A stretch of 64,000 nucleotides of DNA from Pseudomonas khorasanensis. GTDB taxonomy: Bacteria; Pseudomonadota; Gammaproteobacteria; Pseudomonadales; Pseudomonadaceae. Position 1 is the first letter of the stretch. Each line of letters starts with the position of its first letter. The stretch covers positions 1-64,000 of the forward strand of contig NZ_JABWQP020000008.1 of the NCBI RefSeq assembly GCF_014268505.2, written 5' to 3'. A program made the translations under genes and the position numbers. This document shows, piece after piece, positions 17,028 to 27,873 of the stretch. The notes below the pieces were generated by a model, which saw nothing but the letters and a program-made list of their open reading frames with translations, did no database searches and had not been told where the DNA came from.

Positions 17028-18479
17028 TCAGAAGCCGGTTGGGGTGCGGGTGTGCCAATCGGTATTCAATTGATACTGATGGGCAACGTTCAACAGGCGA
17101 CCTTCGTGGAAATACGGCGCGAGCAATTGCACGCCCACCGGAAGACCGTCGACAAAACCGGCCGGCATCGACAGGCCCGGCAGGCCGGCGAGGTTGGCAG
17201 TGATGGTGTAGACGTCTTCCAGATAGGCGGCGACCGGGTCGCTGTTCTTGGCGCCGAGCTTCCAGGCCGGGTTCGGCGTGGTCGGGCCGAGGATGATGTC
17301 GACCTCGTTGAAGGCGGCCATGAAATCGTTCTTCACCAGACGGCGGATCTTCTGCGCTTTCAGGTAATAAGCGTCGTAGTAACCGGCGGACAGCGCGTAC
17401 GCACCGACCATGATCCGGCGCTGCACTTCCGCGCCGAAGCCTTCGCCACGGGAACGCTTGTACAGGTCGATGAGGTTTTCCGGGTTCTCGCAGCGATGGC
17501 CGAAACGCACACCGTCGAAGCGCGACAGGTTTGAAGATGCCTCGGCTGGCGCGATCACGTAGTACGCGGGAATCGCGTGCTGCATGTTCGGCAGGCTGAT
17601 TTCCTTGATCACGGCACCGAGCTTCTGCAATTGCTGGATGCTGTTCTGGATCAGTTCGGCGATGCGCGGGTCGAGGCCGGCGCTGAAGTATTCCTTCGGT
17701 ACGCCGATGCGCAGGCCCTGCAGCGAATCGTTGAGGCTGGCGGAGTAATCCGGGACCGGCTCGTCGATGCTGGTGGAGTCGTTCTGATCGAATCCGGCCA
17801 TGCCTTGCAGCAGGATGGCGCAGTCTTCGGCAGTGCGCGCCAGGGGGCCGCCCTGATCGAGGCTGGAGGCGTAGGCGATCATGCCCCAGCGCGAAACACG
17901 ACCATAGGTCGGCTTCAGGCCGGTGAGGTTGGTGAACGCCGCCGGCTGGCGGATCGAGCCGCCCGTGTCGGTGGCGGTGGCCGCTGGCAGCAGGCGCGCA
18001 GCAACTGCGGCAGCCGAACCACCGGACGAACCGCCCGGTACGTGTTCAAGGTTCCACGGGTTTTTCACCGCGCCGTACCAGCTCGACTCGTTGGCCGAAC
18101 CCATGGCGAATTCGTCCATGTTGGTCTTGCCCAGCGTCACGGCGCCGGCAGCGGCCAGCTTCGCAACCACGGTGGCGTCGTACGGCGCTTTGAAGTTGTC
18201 GAGCATCTTCGAGCCGCAGCTGGTGCGGATGCCCTGGGTGCAGAACAGGTCTTTGTGAGCGATCGGCGCGCCGAGCAGGGCGCCGCTCTCACCGTTGGAC
18301 CGGCGCGCATCGGCGGCTTTCGCCTGCTCGATGGCCAGATCCTCGGTGAGGCTGATGAAACTGTTGAGCTGCGGATCGAGCTGGGTAATACGCGCCAGCA
18401 GGACTTTGGTCAGCTCTTCGGAAGAAAACTTTTTATCGGCGAGACCGCGGGCGATCTCGGCCAGAGTCATTTGATGCAT
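17028..18479 (-). CDS. gatA: Aspartyl/glutamyl-tRNA amidotransferase subunit A
   Basis: This 483-residue amidase-signature enzyme has catalytic Lys in [10 protein letters not shown], the serine-glycine stretch [20 protein letters not shown] and [13 protein letters not shown] with the cis-Ser and nucleophile Ser. It hydrolyses glutamine to supply ammonia to GatB. ATG 18479 follows the gatC stop by 16 bases with AAAGGGAAAGAG between, a strong ribosome site. Confidence 0.97.
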   Translation of the reverse strand: MHQMTLAEIARGLADKKFSSEELTKVLLARITQLDPQLNSFISLTEDLAIEQAKAADARRSNGESGALLGAPIAHKDLFCTQGIRTSCGSKMLDNFKAPYDATVVAKLAAAGAVTLGKTNMDEFAMGSANESSWYGAVKNPWNLEHVPGGSSGGSAAAVAARLLPAATATDTGGSIRQPAAFTNLTGLKPTYGRVSRWGMIAYASSLDQGGPLARTAEDCAILLQGMAGFDQNDSTSIDEPVPDYSASLNDSLQGLRIGVPKEYFSAGLDPRIAELIQNSIQQLQKLGAVIKEISLPNMQHAIPAYYVIAPAEASSNLSRFDGVRFGHRCENPENLIDLYKRSRGEGFGAEVQRRIMVGAYALSAGYYDAYYLKAQKIRRLVKNDFMAAFNEVDIILGPTTPNPAWKLGAKNSDPVAAYLEDVYTITANLAGLPGLSMPAGFVDGLPVGVQLLAPYFHEGRLLNVAHQYQLNTDWHTRTPTGF

Positions 18480-18495
18480 TGCAGGCTCTTTCCCT

Positions 18496-18783
18496 TTAGT
18501 CGATGACTTTCGGAACCAGATACAGGCCGTTTTCGACCGCTGGTGCGATGGACTGGTAGGCCTCGCGATTATTCGTCTCGGTCACCACGTCGGCGCGCAG
18601 GCGCTGACTGGCTTCCAGGGGGTGGGCCAGCGGCTCGATACCGTCGGTATCAACGGCCTGCATTTCGTCGACCAGCCCGAGAATGCTGTTGAGGGCGGAA
18701 GTAATGTGCGGAAGATCGGCATCGTTGAGGCCAAGGCAGGCCAGATGCGCGATTTTTTCCACGTCGGAGCGTTCTAGCGCCAT
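18496..18783 (-). CDS. gatC: Aspartyl/glutamyl-tRNA amidotransferase subunit C
   Basis: The 95-residue subunit has the family N-terminus ([18 protein letters not shown]) and the [19 protein letters not shown] segment that wraps around GatA. First gene of the gatCAB operon, divergent from mreB across 211 bases. Confidence 0.96.
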   Translation of the reverse strand: MALERSDVEKIAHLACLGLNDADLPHITSALNSILGLVDEMQAVDTDGIEPLAHPLEASQRLRADVVTETNNREAYQSIAPAVENGLYLVPKVID

Positions 18784-18921
18784 CGGGATTCTCCAGTGGA
18801 AAACAGAACGGACGGCGTCCGTGTGTTAGATTGTCGGAACACTACCGCACTTCTACGGTCATAAGGCCGCGATTGTGGGGCTTGGTGCACAGAAAAGCGG
18901 CCAATTTAACATATTGGCGCC

Positions 18922-18950
18922 TTGCCCAAAATCCCTGTCGTTGTTAGAGT
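18922..18950 (+). promoter_or_regulatory. Candidate sigma-70 promoter of mreB (TTGCCC-17-TAGAGT)
   Basis: -35 TTGCCC (18922-18927) and -10 TAGAGT (18945-18950) are 17 bases apart. The predicted start near 18957 gives a leader of about 38 bases. Confidence 0.5.
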
Positions 18951-18982
18951 TTGCCGCACTTTTTTACCCACGCGTTGCCTAG

Positions 18983-20032
<1,050 letters not shown>

Positions 20033-20061
20033 GTCGCCGATCGCAATACGTGGGTGAACGC

Positions 20062-20089
20062 ACAGGCAGCACTTTGCAGTGCTGCCTGT
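20062..20089 (+). terminator. Strong hairpin between mreB and mreC (partial terminator or attenuator)
   Basis: ACAGGCAGCACT (20062-20073) pairs perfectly with AGTGCTGCCTGT (20078-20089) around a TTGC loop. The following bases, TGGCGTTTATCTTCTGTC, are only moderately T-rich, so I expect partial termination or 3' protection of mreB mRNA rather than a complete stop. Confidence 0.65.
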
Positions 20090-20173
20090 TGGCGTTTATC
20101 TTCTGTCAATCTTCATCCAGGCCGGTTTGATGCCGTATGAATAAACAGAACATTTGCCTGGGAGGAGCGGCTT

Positions 20174-21274
20174 ATTAAACCGCTTTTCGCCAAAGGCCCC
20201 TCGTTGGGTGTGCGCCTGTTGGTGCTGGCCGTGCTGTCGGTCGCGCTGATGGTGGTCGATGCCCGTTTCGACCTGCTCAAGCCCGCGCGCAAACAAGCGT
20301 CGCTGGTGCTGATGGATGCCTACTGGATCACTGACCTGCCCGGCAGATTGTGGGAAGGGGTCGCCAGTCAGTTCGGCAGCCGCACCGAGCTCGTCGCCGA
20401 AAACGAAAAACTCAAGACCGAAAACCTGCTGTTGCAGGGACGCATGCAAAAGCTTGCCGCCCTGACCGAGCAGAACGTTCGGCTGCGCGAGTTGCTCAAT
20501 TCCTCTGCGCTGGTCAACGAAAAGGTCGAAGTGGCCGAGTTGATCGGCATGGACCCCAACCCCTTCACCCATCGCATCATCATCAACAAAGGCGAGCGCG
20601 ACGGTGTGGTGCTCGGTCAACCGGTGCTCGATGCACGCGGGCTGATGGGCCAGGTGGTCGAATTGATGCCGTACACCTCGCGTGTGCTGCTGCTGACCGA
20701 TACCACCCACAGCATTCCCGTTCAGGTGAACCGCAACGGTCTGCGCGCGATTGCCAGCGGCACCGGCAATCCGGAGCGTCTCGAATTGCGTCATGTCGCG
20801 GATACGGCGGACATCAAGGAGGGCGATCTGCTGGTCAGCTCCGGCCTCGGCCAGCGTTTCCCGGCCGGTTACCCGGTGGCGACGGTCAAGGAAGTCATTC
20901 ACGATTCCGGCCAGCCGTTCGCCATCGTCCGCGCCGTGCCAACTGCCGCCTTGAACCGCAGCCGCTACCTGCTGCTGGTGTTCAGCGACAGCCGCACCGC
21001 CGAAGAACGCGCCAATGACGCGGCCCAGGCGCAGGAAGCGCTCGACGCGCATGGCGGCGGCCCGATGTTGCCGGCCAGCGTGCCGAGACCGTTGATCATG
21101 CCTGCGACGCCGTCGACCGCCGCAGCTGCCGCGCCGGCCGCCGAAGCGCCTGCTGCCGCGCCTGCCGCCGCACCGGTCAAGCCTGCGGCGAGCAAACCGC
21201 CGGCCGCAGCCAAACCACCGGCCGCCAGCAAACCACCGGCGAAACCGCCAGCGACTACCGGGGGACGAGAATAA
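20174..21274 (+). CDS. mreC: Rod-shape-determining protein MreC, probable AUU start
   Basis: The 366-residue protein has a short cytoplasmic tail, one membrane helix (about residues 14-32), a coiled coil (ELVAENEKLKTENLLLQGRM), the two beta barrels of MreC and a long Ala/Pro/Lys-rich tail from about residue 300. The only in-frame ATGs are too far inside. Starting at ATT 20174 gives (I/M)KPLFAKGPSLGVRLLVL, which aligns residue for residue with E. coli MreC MKPIFSRGPSLQIRL, and GGAGGA lies seven bases upstream. TTG 20204 would cut off ten conserved residues. MreC links MreB filaments to PBP2. It overlaps mreD by one base. Confidence 0.9.
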   Translation: MKPLFAKGPSLGVRLLVLAVLSVALMVVDARFDLLKPARKQASLVLMDAYWITDLPGRLWEGVASQFGSRTELVAENEKLKTENLLLQGRMQKLAALTEQNVRLRELLNSSALVNEKVEVAELIGMDPNPFTHRIIINKGERDGVVLGQPVLDARGLMGQVVELMPYTSRVLLLTDTTHSIPVQVNRNGLRAIASGTGNPERLELRHVADTADIKEGDLLVSSGLGQRFPAGYPVATVKEVIHDSGQPFAIVRAVPTAALNRSRYLLLVFSDSRTAEERANDAAQAQEALDAHGGGPMLPASVPRPLIMPATPSTAAAAAPAAEAPAAAPAAAPVKPAASKPPAAAKPPAASKPPAKPPATTGGRE

Positions 21275-21765
21275 TGGTCCGCGCTAAAACTTCCGGAAAC
21301 GGCTGGATGATCTGGCTGACGTTCATCGTCGGCATCCTGCTCAGTGTTTCACCGTTGCCCATTTTCATGGAAATCCTCCGTCCGCTGTGGCTGGCCTTGC
21401 TCGTGACCTTCTGGGCGTTGTACATGCCGCACACGGTCGGCATGGTCACGGCGTTCTGTCTGGGGCTGGCCGAAGATGTCCTGCAGGGCGACCTGCTGGG
21501 GCAAAACGCGTTGATCCTGACCCTGATTACCTTCCTCGTATTGTCGTTGCAGCAGCGTCTGCGCATGTTCCCGATGTGGCAGCAGTGCCTGGTGATCCTG
21601 GTGATCTTCGGCCTCGCGCAACTGGCGCAATTGTGGCTCAGTGCCCTGACCGGCAACCGCCAGCCAACCCTGGCGCTGGTTCTACCGGCGTTGGTCAGTG
21701 CCTTGCTGTGGCCGTGGGTCAGCTTCGCCCTGCGCGGAATGTGCCGACGCTACAGAATCTATTGA
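21274..21765 (+). CDS. mreD: Rod-shape-determining membrane protein MreD
   Basis: The 163-residue inner-membrane protein has about five hydrophobic segments and the family motif [17 protein letters not shown]. It works with MreC in the elongasome. Its ATG overlaps the mreC stop (TAATG), so translation is coupled, and low MreC initiation would also affect MreD. Confidence 0.93.
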   Translation: MVRAKTSGNGWMIWLTFIVGILLSVSPLPIFMEILRPLWLALLVTFWALYMPHTVGMVTAFCLGLAEDVLQGDLLGQNALILTLITFLVLSLQQRLRMFPMWQQCLVILVIFGLAQLAQLWLSALTGNRQPTLALVLPALVSALLWPWVSFALRGMCRRYRIY

Positions 21766-21802
21766 GCCGGTGAAGCAGGACACTGAACAGGGAGATGTTT
21801 TG

Positions 21803-22399
21803 ATGAAACTGCTTTACCTCGCCTCCGGATCGCCGCGTCGCCGTGAGCTGCTCACGCAAATAGGCGTGCGATTCTCCGTTGTCAGCGCGGACATTGACGA
21901 AACCCCGCTCCCTGAAGAATCCCCTTCGGCATACGTCGAGCGCCTGGCGCGCGGCAAGGCCGAGGCCGGTCGTCGCATGGTCGTTTCCGACCAACCGTTT
22001 TGCGTGCTGGGCGCCGACACCGCCGTGGTGCTCGACGACAAAATTCTCGGCAAACCGGTGGACGAAGCCGACGCATGCGCCATGCTGATGATGTTGTCCG
22101 GCAAAGAGCACGAAGTGCTGACCGCCATTGCCGTGCTCGAAGGCGAACGTTGTGAGTCGCGGGTGGTGCGCAGTCGGGTGCGGTTCCGGCCGATCGGCCG
22201 CGACGAAGCTGCGGCCTACTGGGCCAGCGGCGAGCCTCGGGACAAGGCCGGGGGCTACGGTATTCAGGGACTCGGCGCGGTTTTTGTCGCGGGGCTCGAT
22301 GGCAGCTATTCGGCCGTGGTCGGCTTGCCACTGTGCGAAACCTTCGAAGTGTTGGGCCATTTCGGCATACCCTGTTGGCAACACCTGAACACGCCCTGA
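21803..22399 (+). CDS. Maf-family nucleoside triphosphate pyrophosphatase (YhdE type)
   Basis: The 198-residue protein has the Maf N-terminus [18 protein letters not shown], the catalytic Asp in [10 protein letters not shown] and the [22 protein letters not shown] segment. Enzymes of this branch hydrolyse dTTP and UTP, limiting misincorporation or slowing division. ATG 21803 has GGGAG upstream; the frame is open further, inside mreD. It follows mreD by 37 bases, as in many gammaproteobacteria. Confidence 0.92.
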   Translation: MKLLYLASGSPRRRELLTQIGVRFSVVSADIDETPLPEESPSAYVERLARGKAEAGRRMVVSDQPFCVLGADTAVVLDDKILGKPVDEADACAMLMMLSGKEHEVLTAIAVLEGERCESRVVRSRVRFRPIGRDEAAAYWASGEPRDKAGGYGIQGLGAVFVAGLDGSYSAVVGLPLCETFEVLGHFGIPCWQHLNTP

Positions 22400-22457
22400 G
22401 CGTCGTACGAATCCAGATGCGGCCACTATCGTGAACATGCCTGAACGAGATCCTGCC

Positions 22458-23915
22458 ATGAGTGAAGAGATTCTGATCAACATAACGCCGATGGAATCGC
22501 GCGTGGCGGTGGTCGAAAACGGTGTGCTGCAAGAAGTCCACGTCGAGCGCACGCAAAAACGCGGGATCGTCGGCAACATCTATAAAGGCAAGATTGTCCG
22601 CGTTTTGCCGGGCATGCAGGCTGCATTCGTCGACATCGGCCTCGATCGCGCCGCCTTCATCCACGCCGCTGAAATCTCCCTGCGCGAAGGCCCGGCGGTC
22701 GAAAGCATCAGTTCGCTGGTGCACGAGGGCCAAAGCCTGGTGGTGCAAGTCACCAAGGACCCGATCGGCTCCAAAGGCGCACGCCTGACCACGCAACTGT
22801 CGATCCCATCGCGTTATCTGGTGTACATGCCGCGCACCGCTCACGTCGGCATTTCCCTGAAAATCGAAGACGAATCCGAGCGCGAACGCCTCAAGCAGGT
22901 GGTCAGCGACTGCGTGGCCAAAGAAGGGATCAAGGAGGCGGGCGGTTTCATTTTGCGTACGGCCGCTGAAGGCGCCGGCGCTGACGAAATCCTCATGGAC
23001 ATCCGCTACCTGCGCCGCTTGTGGGACCAGATCAACGACCAGATCAAGACCATCGCCGCGCCGAGCGTGATTTATGAAGACCTCGGTCTGGCGTTGCGCA
23101 CCCTGCGTGACCTGGTCAATCCGAAGATCGAGAAGATCCGTATCGATTCGCGGGAAACCTTCCAGAAAACCACACAGTTCGTCGCCGAACTGATGCCGGA
23201 AATCGCCGATCGCCTGGAACATTACCCGGGCGAACGGCCGATCTTCGACCTGTACGGCGTCGAAGACGAAATCCAGCGAGCGCTGGAGCGCAAGGTCCCG
23301 CTGAAGTCCGGTGGCTATCTGGTGATCGATCCGGCGGAAGCCATGACCACCATCGACGTCAACACCGGTGCGTTCGTCGGCCATCGCAATCTCGAAGAAA
23401 CCATCTTCAAGACCAATCTGGAAGCGGCCACCGCGATCGCCCGGCAAATGCGCCTGCGCAACCTCGGCGGGATCATCATCATCGATTTCATCGACATGGA
23501 AGATGAAGAACACCAGCGCCAGGTGTTGCGCACGCTGGAAAAACAGCTGGAGCGCGATCACGCCAAGACCAACATCATCGGCATCACCGAGTTGGGTCTG
23601 GTGCAGATGACCCGCAAGCGCACCCGCGAAAGCCTTGAGCAAGTGTTGTGTGAACCGTGCAGCTGTTGCCAGGGACGCGGCAAGCTGAAGACTGCGGAAA
23701 CCATCTGTTACGAGATCTTCCGCGAGATCCTGCGCGAGGCCCGGGCCTACCAGGCCGAGGGTTATCGGGTGCTGGCCAATCAGAAAGTGGTCGATCGCCT
23801 GCTCGACGAAGAGTCCGGTAACGTGGCCGAGCTTGAAGGGTTTATCGGCCGCACCATAAGGTTCCAGGTGGAAACCATGTATTCCCAGGAACAATATGAC
23901 GTGGTGCTGCTCTGA
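22458..23915 (+). CDS. rng: Ribonuclease G
   Basis: The 485-residue protein starts SEEILINITPMESRVAVVENG, followed by an S1 domain with GNIYKGKIVRVLPGMQAAFVDIG. The RNase E/G catalytic core has the Asp-bearing segments TTIDVNTGAFVG and GIIIIDFIDM. A Cys cluster (CEPCSCC) supplies the Zn-link. It matures 16S rRNA 5' ends and degrades some mRNAs. ATG 22458 matches the family start; the GTG upstream adds nine non-conserved residues. Confidence 0.95.
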   Translation: MSEEILINITPMESRVAVVENGVLQEVHVERTQKRGIVGNIYKGKIVRVLPGMQAAFVDIGLDRAAFIHAAEISLREGPAVESISSLVHEGQSLVVQVTKDPIGSKGARLTTQLSIPSRYLVYMPRTAHVGISLKIEDESERERLKQVVSDCVAKEGIKEAGGFILRTAAEGAGADEILMDIRYLRRLWDQINDQIKTIAAPSVIYEDLGLALRTLRDLVNPKIEKIRIDSRETFQKTTQFVAELMPEIADRLEHYPGERPIFDLYGVEDEIQRALERKVPLKSGGYLVIDPAEAMTTIDVNTGAFVGHRNLEETIFKTNLEAATAIARQMRLRNLGGIIIIDFIDMEDEEHQRQVLRTLEKQLERDHAKTNIIGITELGLVQMTRKRTRESLEQVLCEPCSCCQGRGKLKTAETICYEIFREILREARAYQAEGYRVLANQKVVDRLLDEESGNVAELEGFIGRTIRFQVETMYSQEQYDVVLL

Positions 23916-23990
23916 AGCCCCGCATCGCCTTTCACTCAACGCGGCTGGCCTCAGCTTTTCGCAGTATTTTTGCCATGGGAGCCACCTGAC

Positions 23991-26900
23991 ATGGACCGTC
24001 TGACACGCATATTGGCCGCACTCACCCGTTGGGGGCTGGGCCTGTGCGCGTTGGTGCTGGTGTTGATGGCGTTGTACGTCAGCCTCGGTCGCGAGCTGAC
24101 CCCGCTGGTCGCTGAATACCGTGCCGACATCGAGGACAAGGCCAGTGCCGCCCTTGGCATGCCCTTGCAGATCGGTGAGCTGGAAGGCAACTGGAGCGGG
24201 TTCGCGCCTATCCTGCTGGCCCATGACGTGATGGTCGGCGATGGCGCCAACGCGCTGCGTCTGGACCGTGTGCGGGTAGTGCCGGATCTATGGGCCAGTG
24301 TGCTGGCCCGCGAAGTGCGCCTGGCTCATATCGAGCTCAACGGATTGAAGATCAGCCTCAAGGAGGCGCAGGACGGGACCTGGGCACTGGAAGGCTTGCC
24401 AGTGAAGAAGGATCAACCGTTCGATGCGGCGCAACTGTTCCAGCGCTCGCAAATGATCAGGCAACTGTCGGTGCTGGACAGCCAGGTGACCCTGCAACCG
24501 CTCGATCACCCGCCCATGACACTCACTTATGTCGGGCTCAATCTGCAGACCGGCGCCAGCCGCCAACGTCTCGATGCCCGTTTGACCTTGCCTGACGGCC
24601 AGCCTGTCGCGCTCAATCTGCGCACCCGGCTTCGTCCCGAGCAATGGCAGAACAGCAGCATTGATGGTTACGTCAGCCTGCCGCAGAGCGACTGGTCGAA
24701 GTGGCTGCCCGAGCGCCTGACCCAGCAATGGAATTTTTCCGAAATCAAGGCCGGCGGCGAGCTGTGGGTCAATTGGGCCGACGGTACACTGCAAAGCGCC
24801 GCGCTGCGCTTGAATGCACCTCAACTGACCGGCGCCTATGCCGAGCGCAAACCGATCCAGATCAACAATCTGGCGCTGAACGCCTACTACCGCAACAGCG
24901 CCGAGGGGGCGACCGTCAGTCTGGATTCGCTGGCAATGAGCTTCGGCGAAACCCGCTGGGAGTCTCGCGTGCAGGTGCAACATACTCGCGCCAGCGACAA
25001 GGTCGAAGAGCGCTGGCATTTGCAGGCCGATCGCCTTGATCTCAGGCCGATCACTCCTCTGCTCAATGCGCTGGGCCCGTTGCCGCAAAGCTTTGCCACG
25101 GTGGTCGAACGATTGAAAGTGACCGGCGGCTTGCGCAATGTCCTGCTGGACTTTCTGCCGAACGCCACCGACGGTACCAAATTCGGCTTTGCCGCCAACC
25201 TCGACAACGTCGGCTTCGATGCTTACCGCGGCGCTCCGGCGGCACGAAATGTCAGCGGCAGCCTCAGTGGCAACCTCGACGGTGGCGAGTTGCGTCTGGA
25301 CAGCAAGGACTTCGTCCTGCACCTCGATCCGATTTTCGCCAAGCCGTGGCAGTACCTGCAGGCCAACGCACGCCTGACCTGGAAACTCGACAAGGACGGC
25401 TTCACCCTGATCGCGCCGTACCTGAAAGTGCTGGGCGAGGAGGGCAAGATTGCCGGTGACTTCCTGATTCGCCTGCACTTCGATCACAGTCAGGAGGACT
25501 ACATGGACCTGCGCGTCGGTCTGGTCGAGGGCGACGGGCGCTACACCGCCAAATACCTGCCGGCAATCTTGAGTCCGGCGCTCGATGAATGGTTGCGCAC
25601 GGCGATCCTCAAAGGCGCGGTGGATCAGGGCTTCTTCCAGTATCAGGGTTCGCTGAGCAAGAATGCCGGCGAAGCTGACCGCAGCATCAGCCTGTTCTTC
25701 AAGGTGCATGACGCCGAGTTGGCGTTCCAGCCGGGCTGGCCGCACGTGAACAAGGTCAGCGGCGATGTGTTCATCGAAGACAGCGGCGTGCGCATCTGGG
25801 CCAGCAAGGGCCAGTTGCTCGATACCCAGGTCAGCGATGTTTTCGTCAATATTCCCCACGCACCGGCCGGGAAAAACACGCATCTGCTGCTTGATGGCGC
25901 GTTTGCCGGTGGCCTGGGCGACGGCCTGAAAATTCTGCAGCAAGCGCCGATCGGCACGGCGGAAACCTTCACGGGTTGGGAAGGCGCTGGCGATCTGACC
26001 GGCAAGCTCAAGCTGGACATACCCTTGGCCAAGGGCGAGGAGCCAAAAATACTTGTCGATTTCAAAACCGCCAATGCGCGCCTGAAACTGGCCGAACCGA
26101 CACTGGAACTGACGCAACTCAAGGGCGATTTCCGCTTTGACAGTGCCAAAGGTTTGAGCGGGCAGAACATCGCCGCGCGGGCTTTTGACAAACCGGTTAC
26201 CGCGCAGATTTTCGCCGAAGGCAGCCCCAACAAACTCAAGACCCGTGTCGCTGCGTCGGGGCAGGTCGAAGTCAAAAAACTCACCGACTGGCTGGGCGTG
26301 ACACAGCCGTTGCCGGTGTCCGGCACCATTCCCTATCAGTTGCAGTTGAATCTGGACGGTGCCGACAGCCAGTTGATGGTCAGCTCGAGCCTGAAGGGCG
26401 TGGCGGTCGACCTTCCGGCGCCGTTTGGCATGGCGGCAGATGTCGGGCGTGACACGGTGTTCCGCATGACTCTGCAGGGCCAGGAGCGGCGGTATTGGGT
26501 CAACTACGATCAACTGGCCAATTTCACTTTTGCCGCTCCGCCGGCTCGTTTCGCCGATGGCCGTGGCGAGCTGTTTCTAGGTACGGGAGAAGCGGTATTG
26601 CCGGGCGCCAGGGGCTTGCGGATCCGTGGGGTACTGTCGGAACTGGACGTGGCTCCCTGGCAGGATCTGGCCGCCAAATATGCCGGGCAGGGTTCTGGCG
26701 ACAGCGCGAGGCAATTGCTCAGCAGTGCTGATTTCAAGGTCGGCAAGCTGACCGCGTTTGGCACGACGCTGGATCAGGCCTCGGTGCAGATCAATCGCAA
26801 ACCCGCTGCCTGGAATCTGGCCCTCGACAGCCAACAGGCCAAGGGCACCGCCAGCCTGCCGGATGCCAAGGGCGTGCCGATTGCGGTGAATCTGCAATAT

Positions 26901-27794
26901 GTGAAGCTGCCCGCACCGGACCCGGCGGTGCAGGCTGACGAGAATGCGCCCGATCCGCTGGCGTCGGTGGACCCGACGAAAATCCCGGCGCTGGATATCA
27001 CCCTCAATCAGCTGTTCCTCGGCCCAGACCTGGTCGGTGGCTGGTCGTTGAAAGTGCGGCCGACCGCCAAAGGCATTGCCCTGAACAACCTGGATATGGG
27101 CCTCAAAGGCATCCTCCTGCAAGGCAACGGTGGCTGGGAGGGCGCGCCGGGCTCGACCAGCAGTTGGTACAAGGGCCGCATCGGCGGCAAGAACCTCGCT
27201 GATGTACTGAAGGGTTGGGGTTTCGCGCCGAGCGTCACCAGTCAGGAATTTCACATGGACGTCGATGGCCGTTGGCCGGGCTCGCCGGCATGGCTGGCGA
27301 CCAAGCGGTTCTCCGGTACCCTCGATGCATCGCTGAACAAGGGCCAGTTCGTTGAAGTGGAGGGCGGCGCCCAGGCGTTGCGGGTCTTCGGTCTGCTCAA
27401 CTTCAACTCGATCGGCCGCCGTTTGCGCCTGGATTTCTCTGACCTGTTCGGCAAAGGCTTGAGCTATGACCGGGTCAAAGGCCTGTTGGTGGCGAACAAC
27501 GGTGTTTACGTCACCCGTGAGCCGATTCGCCTGACCGGGCCTTCAAGCAACCTTGAGCTGGACGGCACGCTGGATCTGGTGGACGACAAGGTCGATGCCA
27601 AGTTGCTGGTGACGCTGCCGGTGACCAACAATCTTCCGATCGCCGCGCTGATCGTCGGCGCACCGGCGGTCGGCGGCGCGCTGTTTCTGATCGACAAGCT
27701 GATCGGTGACCGCGTGGCGCGCTTTGCCAGCGTCAAGTACACCGTTACAGGCCCTTGGAAAGAGCCGAAAATCACTTTCGACAAGCCTTTTTGA
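23991..27794 (+). CDS. yhdP: YhdP family AsmA-like phospholipid transporter
   Basis: The 1267-residue protein has one N-terminal membrane anchor (about residues 9-31) followed by a very long periplasmic beta-rich region of repeated AsmA-like modules (DUF3971 type) and an AsmA_2 C-terminus (LNFNSIGRRLRLDFSDLFGKGLSYDRVKG). YhdP, TamB and YdbH are proposed to bridge the envelope and move phospholipids to the outer membrane. Length is close to E. coli YhdP (1266). ATG 23991 has GGGAG upstream. It follows rng, as in many gammaproteobacteria, and probably shares its transcript. Confidence 0.92.
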   Translation: MDRLTRILAALTRWGLGLCALVLVLMALYVSLGRELTPLVAEYRADIEDKASAALGMPLQIGELEGNWSGFAPILLAHDVMVGDGANALRLDRVRVVPDLWASVLAREVRLAHIELNGLKISLKEAQDGTWALEGLPVKKDQPFDAAQLFQRSQMIRQLSVLDSQVTLQPLDHPPMTLTYVGLNLQTGASRQRLDARLTLPDGQPVALNLRTRLRPEQWQNSSIDGYVSLPQSDWSKWLPERLTQQWNFSEIKAGGELWVNWADGTLQSAALRLNAPQLTGAYAERKPIQINNLALNAYYRNSAEGATVSLDSLAMSFGETRWESRVQVQHTRASDKVEERWHLQADRLDLRPITPLLNALGPLPQSFATVVERLKVTGGLRNVLLDFLPNATDGTKFGFAANLDNVGFDAYRGAPAARNVSGSLSGNLDGGELRLDSKDFVLHLDPIFAKPWQYLQANARLTWKLDKDGFTLIAPYLKVLGEEGKIAGDFLIRLHFDHSQEDYMDLRVGLVEGDGRYTAKYLPAILSPALDEWLRTAILKGAVDQGFFQYQGSLSKNAGEADRSISLFFKVHDAELAFQPGWPHVNKVSGDVFIEDSGVRIWASKGQLLDTQVSDVFVNIPHAPAGKNTHLLLDGAFAGGLGDGLKILQQAPIGTAETFTGWEGAGDLTGKLKLDIPLAKGEEPKILVDFKTANARLKLAEPTLELTQLKGDFRFDSAKGLSGQNIAARAFDKPVTAQIFAEGSPNKLKTRVAASGQVEVKKLTDWLGVTQPLPVSGTIPYQLQLNLDGADSQLMVSSSLKGVAVDLPAPFGMAADVGRDTVFRMTLQGQERRYWVNYDQLANFTFAAPPARFADGRGELFLGTGEAVLPGARGLRIRGVLSELDVAPWQDLAAKYAGQGSGDSARQLLSSADFKVGKLTAFGTTLDQASVQINRKPAAWNLALDSQQAKGTASLPDAKGVPIAVNLQYVKLPAPDPAVQADENAPDPLASVDPTKIPALDITLNQLFLGPDLVGGWSLKVRPTAKGIALNNLDMGLKGILLQGNGGWEGAPGSTSSWYKGRIGGKNLADVLKGWGFAPSVTSQEFHMDVDGRWPGSPAWLATKRFSGTLDASLNKGQFVEVEGGAQALRVFGLLNFNSIGRRLRLDFSDLFGKGLSYDRVKGLLVANNGVYVTREPIRLTGPSSNLELDGTLDLVDDKVDAKLLVTLPVTNNLPIAALIVGAPAVGGALFLIDKLIGDRVARFASVKYTVTGPWKEPKITFDKPF

Positions 27795-27815
27795 GTAGCA
27801 TGACGCTATCTCCCT

Positions 27816-27845
27816 TGTAGGAGCAGCCTGCGGCAGCTCCTACAC
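27816..27845. repeat. Short inverted repeat, TGTAGGAGC family
   Basis: TGTAGGAGC and GCAGCTCCTACA flank about nine bases. It lies in the yhdP-nitrilase gap, upstream of the ribosome site GAGGAG of the next gene. Confidence 0.65.
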
Positions 27846-27873
27846 AGTTCTGAGTAAATCCCGAGGAGCGGCC

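Noticed and set aside
21100-21270. Ala/Pro/Lys-rich end of MreC as a frameshift artefact
   Set aside because: The frame stays open to a stop that overlaps mreD properly, and a low-complexity Ala/Pro-rich tail is also seen in E. coli MreC.
21882-24224. 780-residue minus-strand frame across maf, rng and the start of yhdP
   Set aside because: It spans three well-supported plus-strand genes and has shadow-frame composition.
24288-26513. 741-residue minus-strand frame inside yhdP
   Set aside because: Antisense to the beta-rich YhdP region; no domain, promoter or ribosome site.
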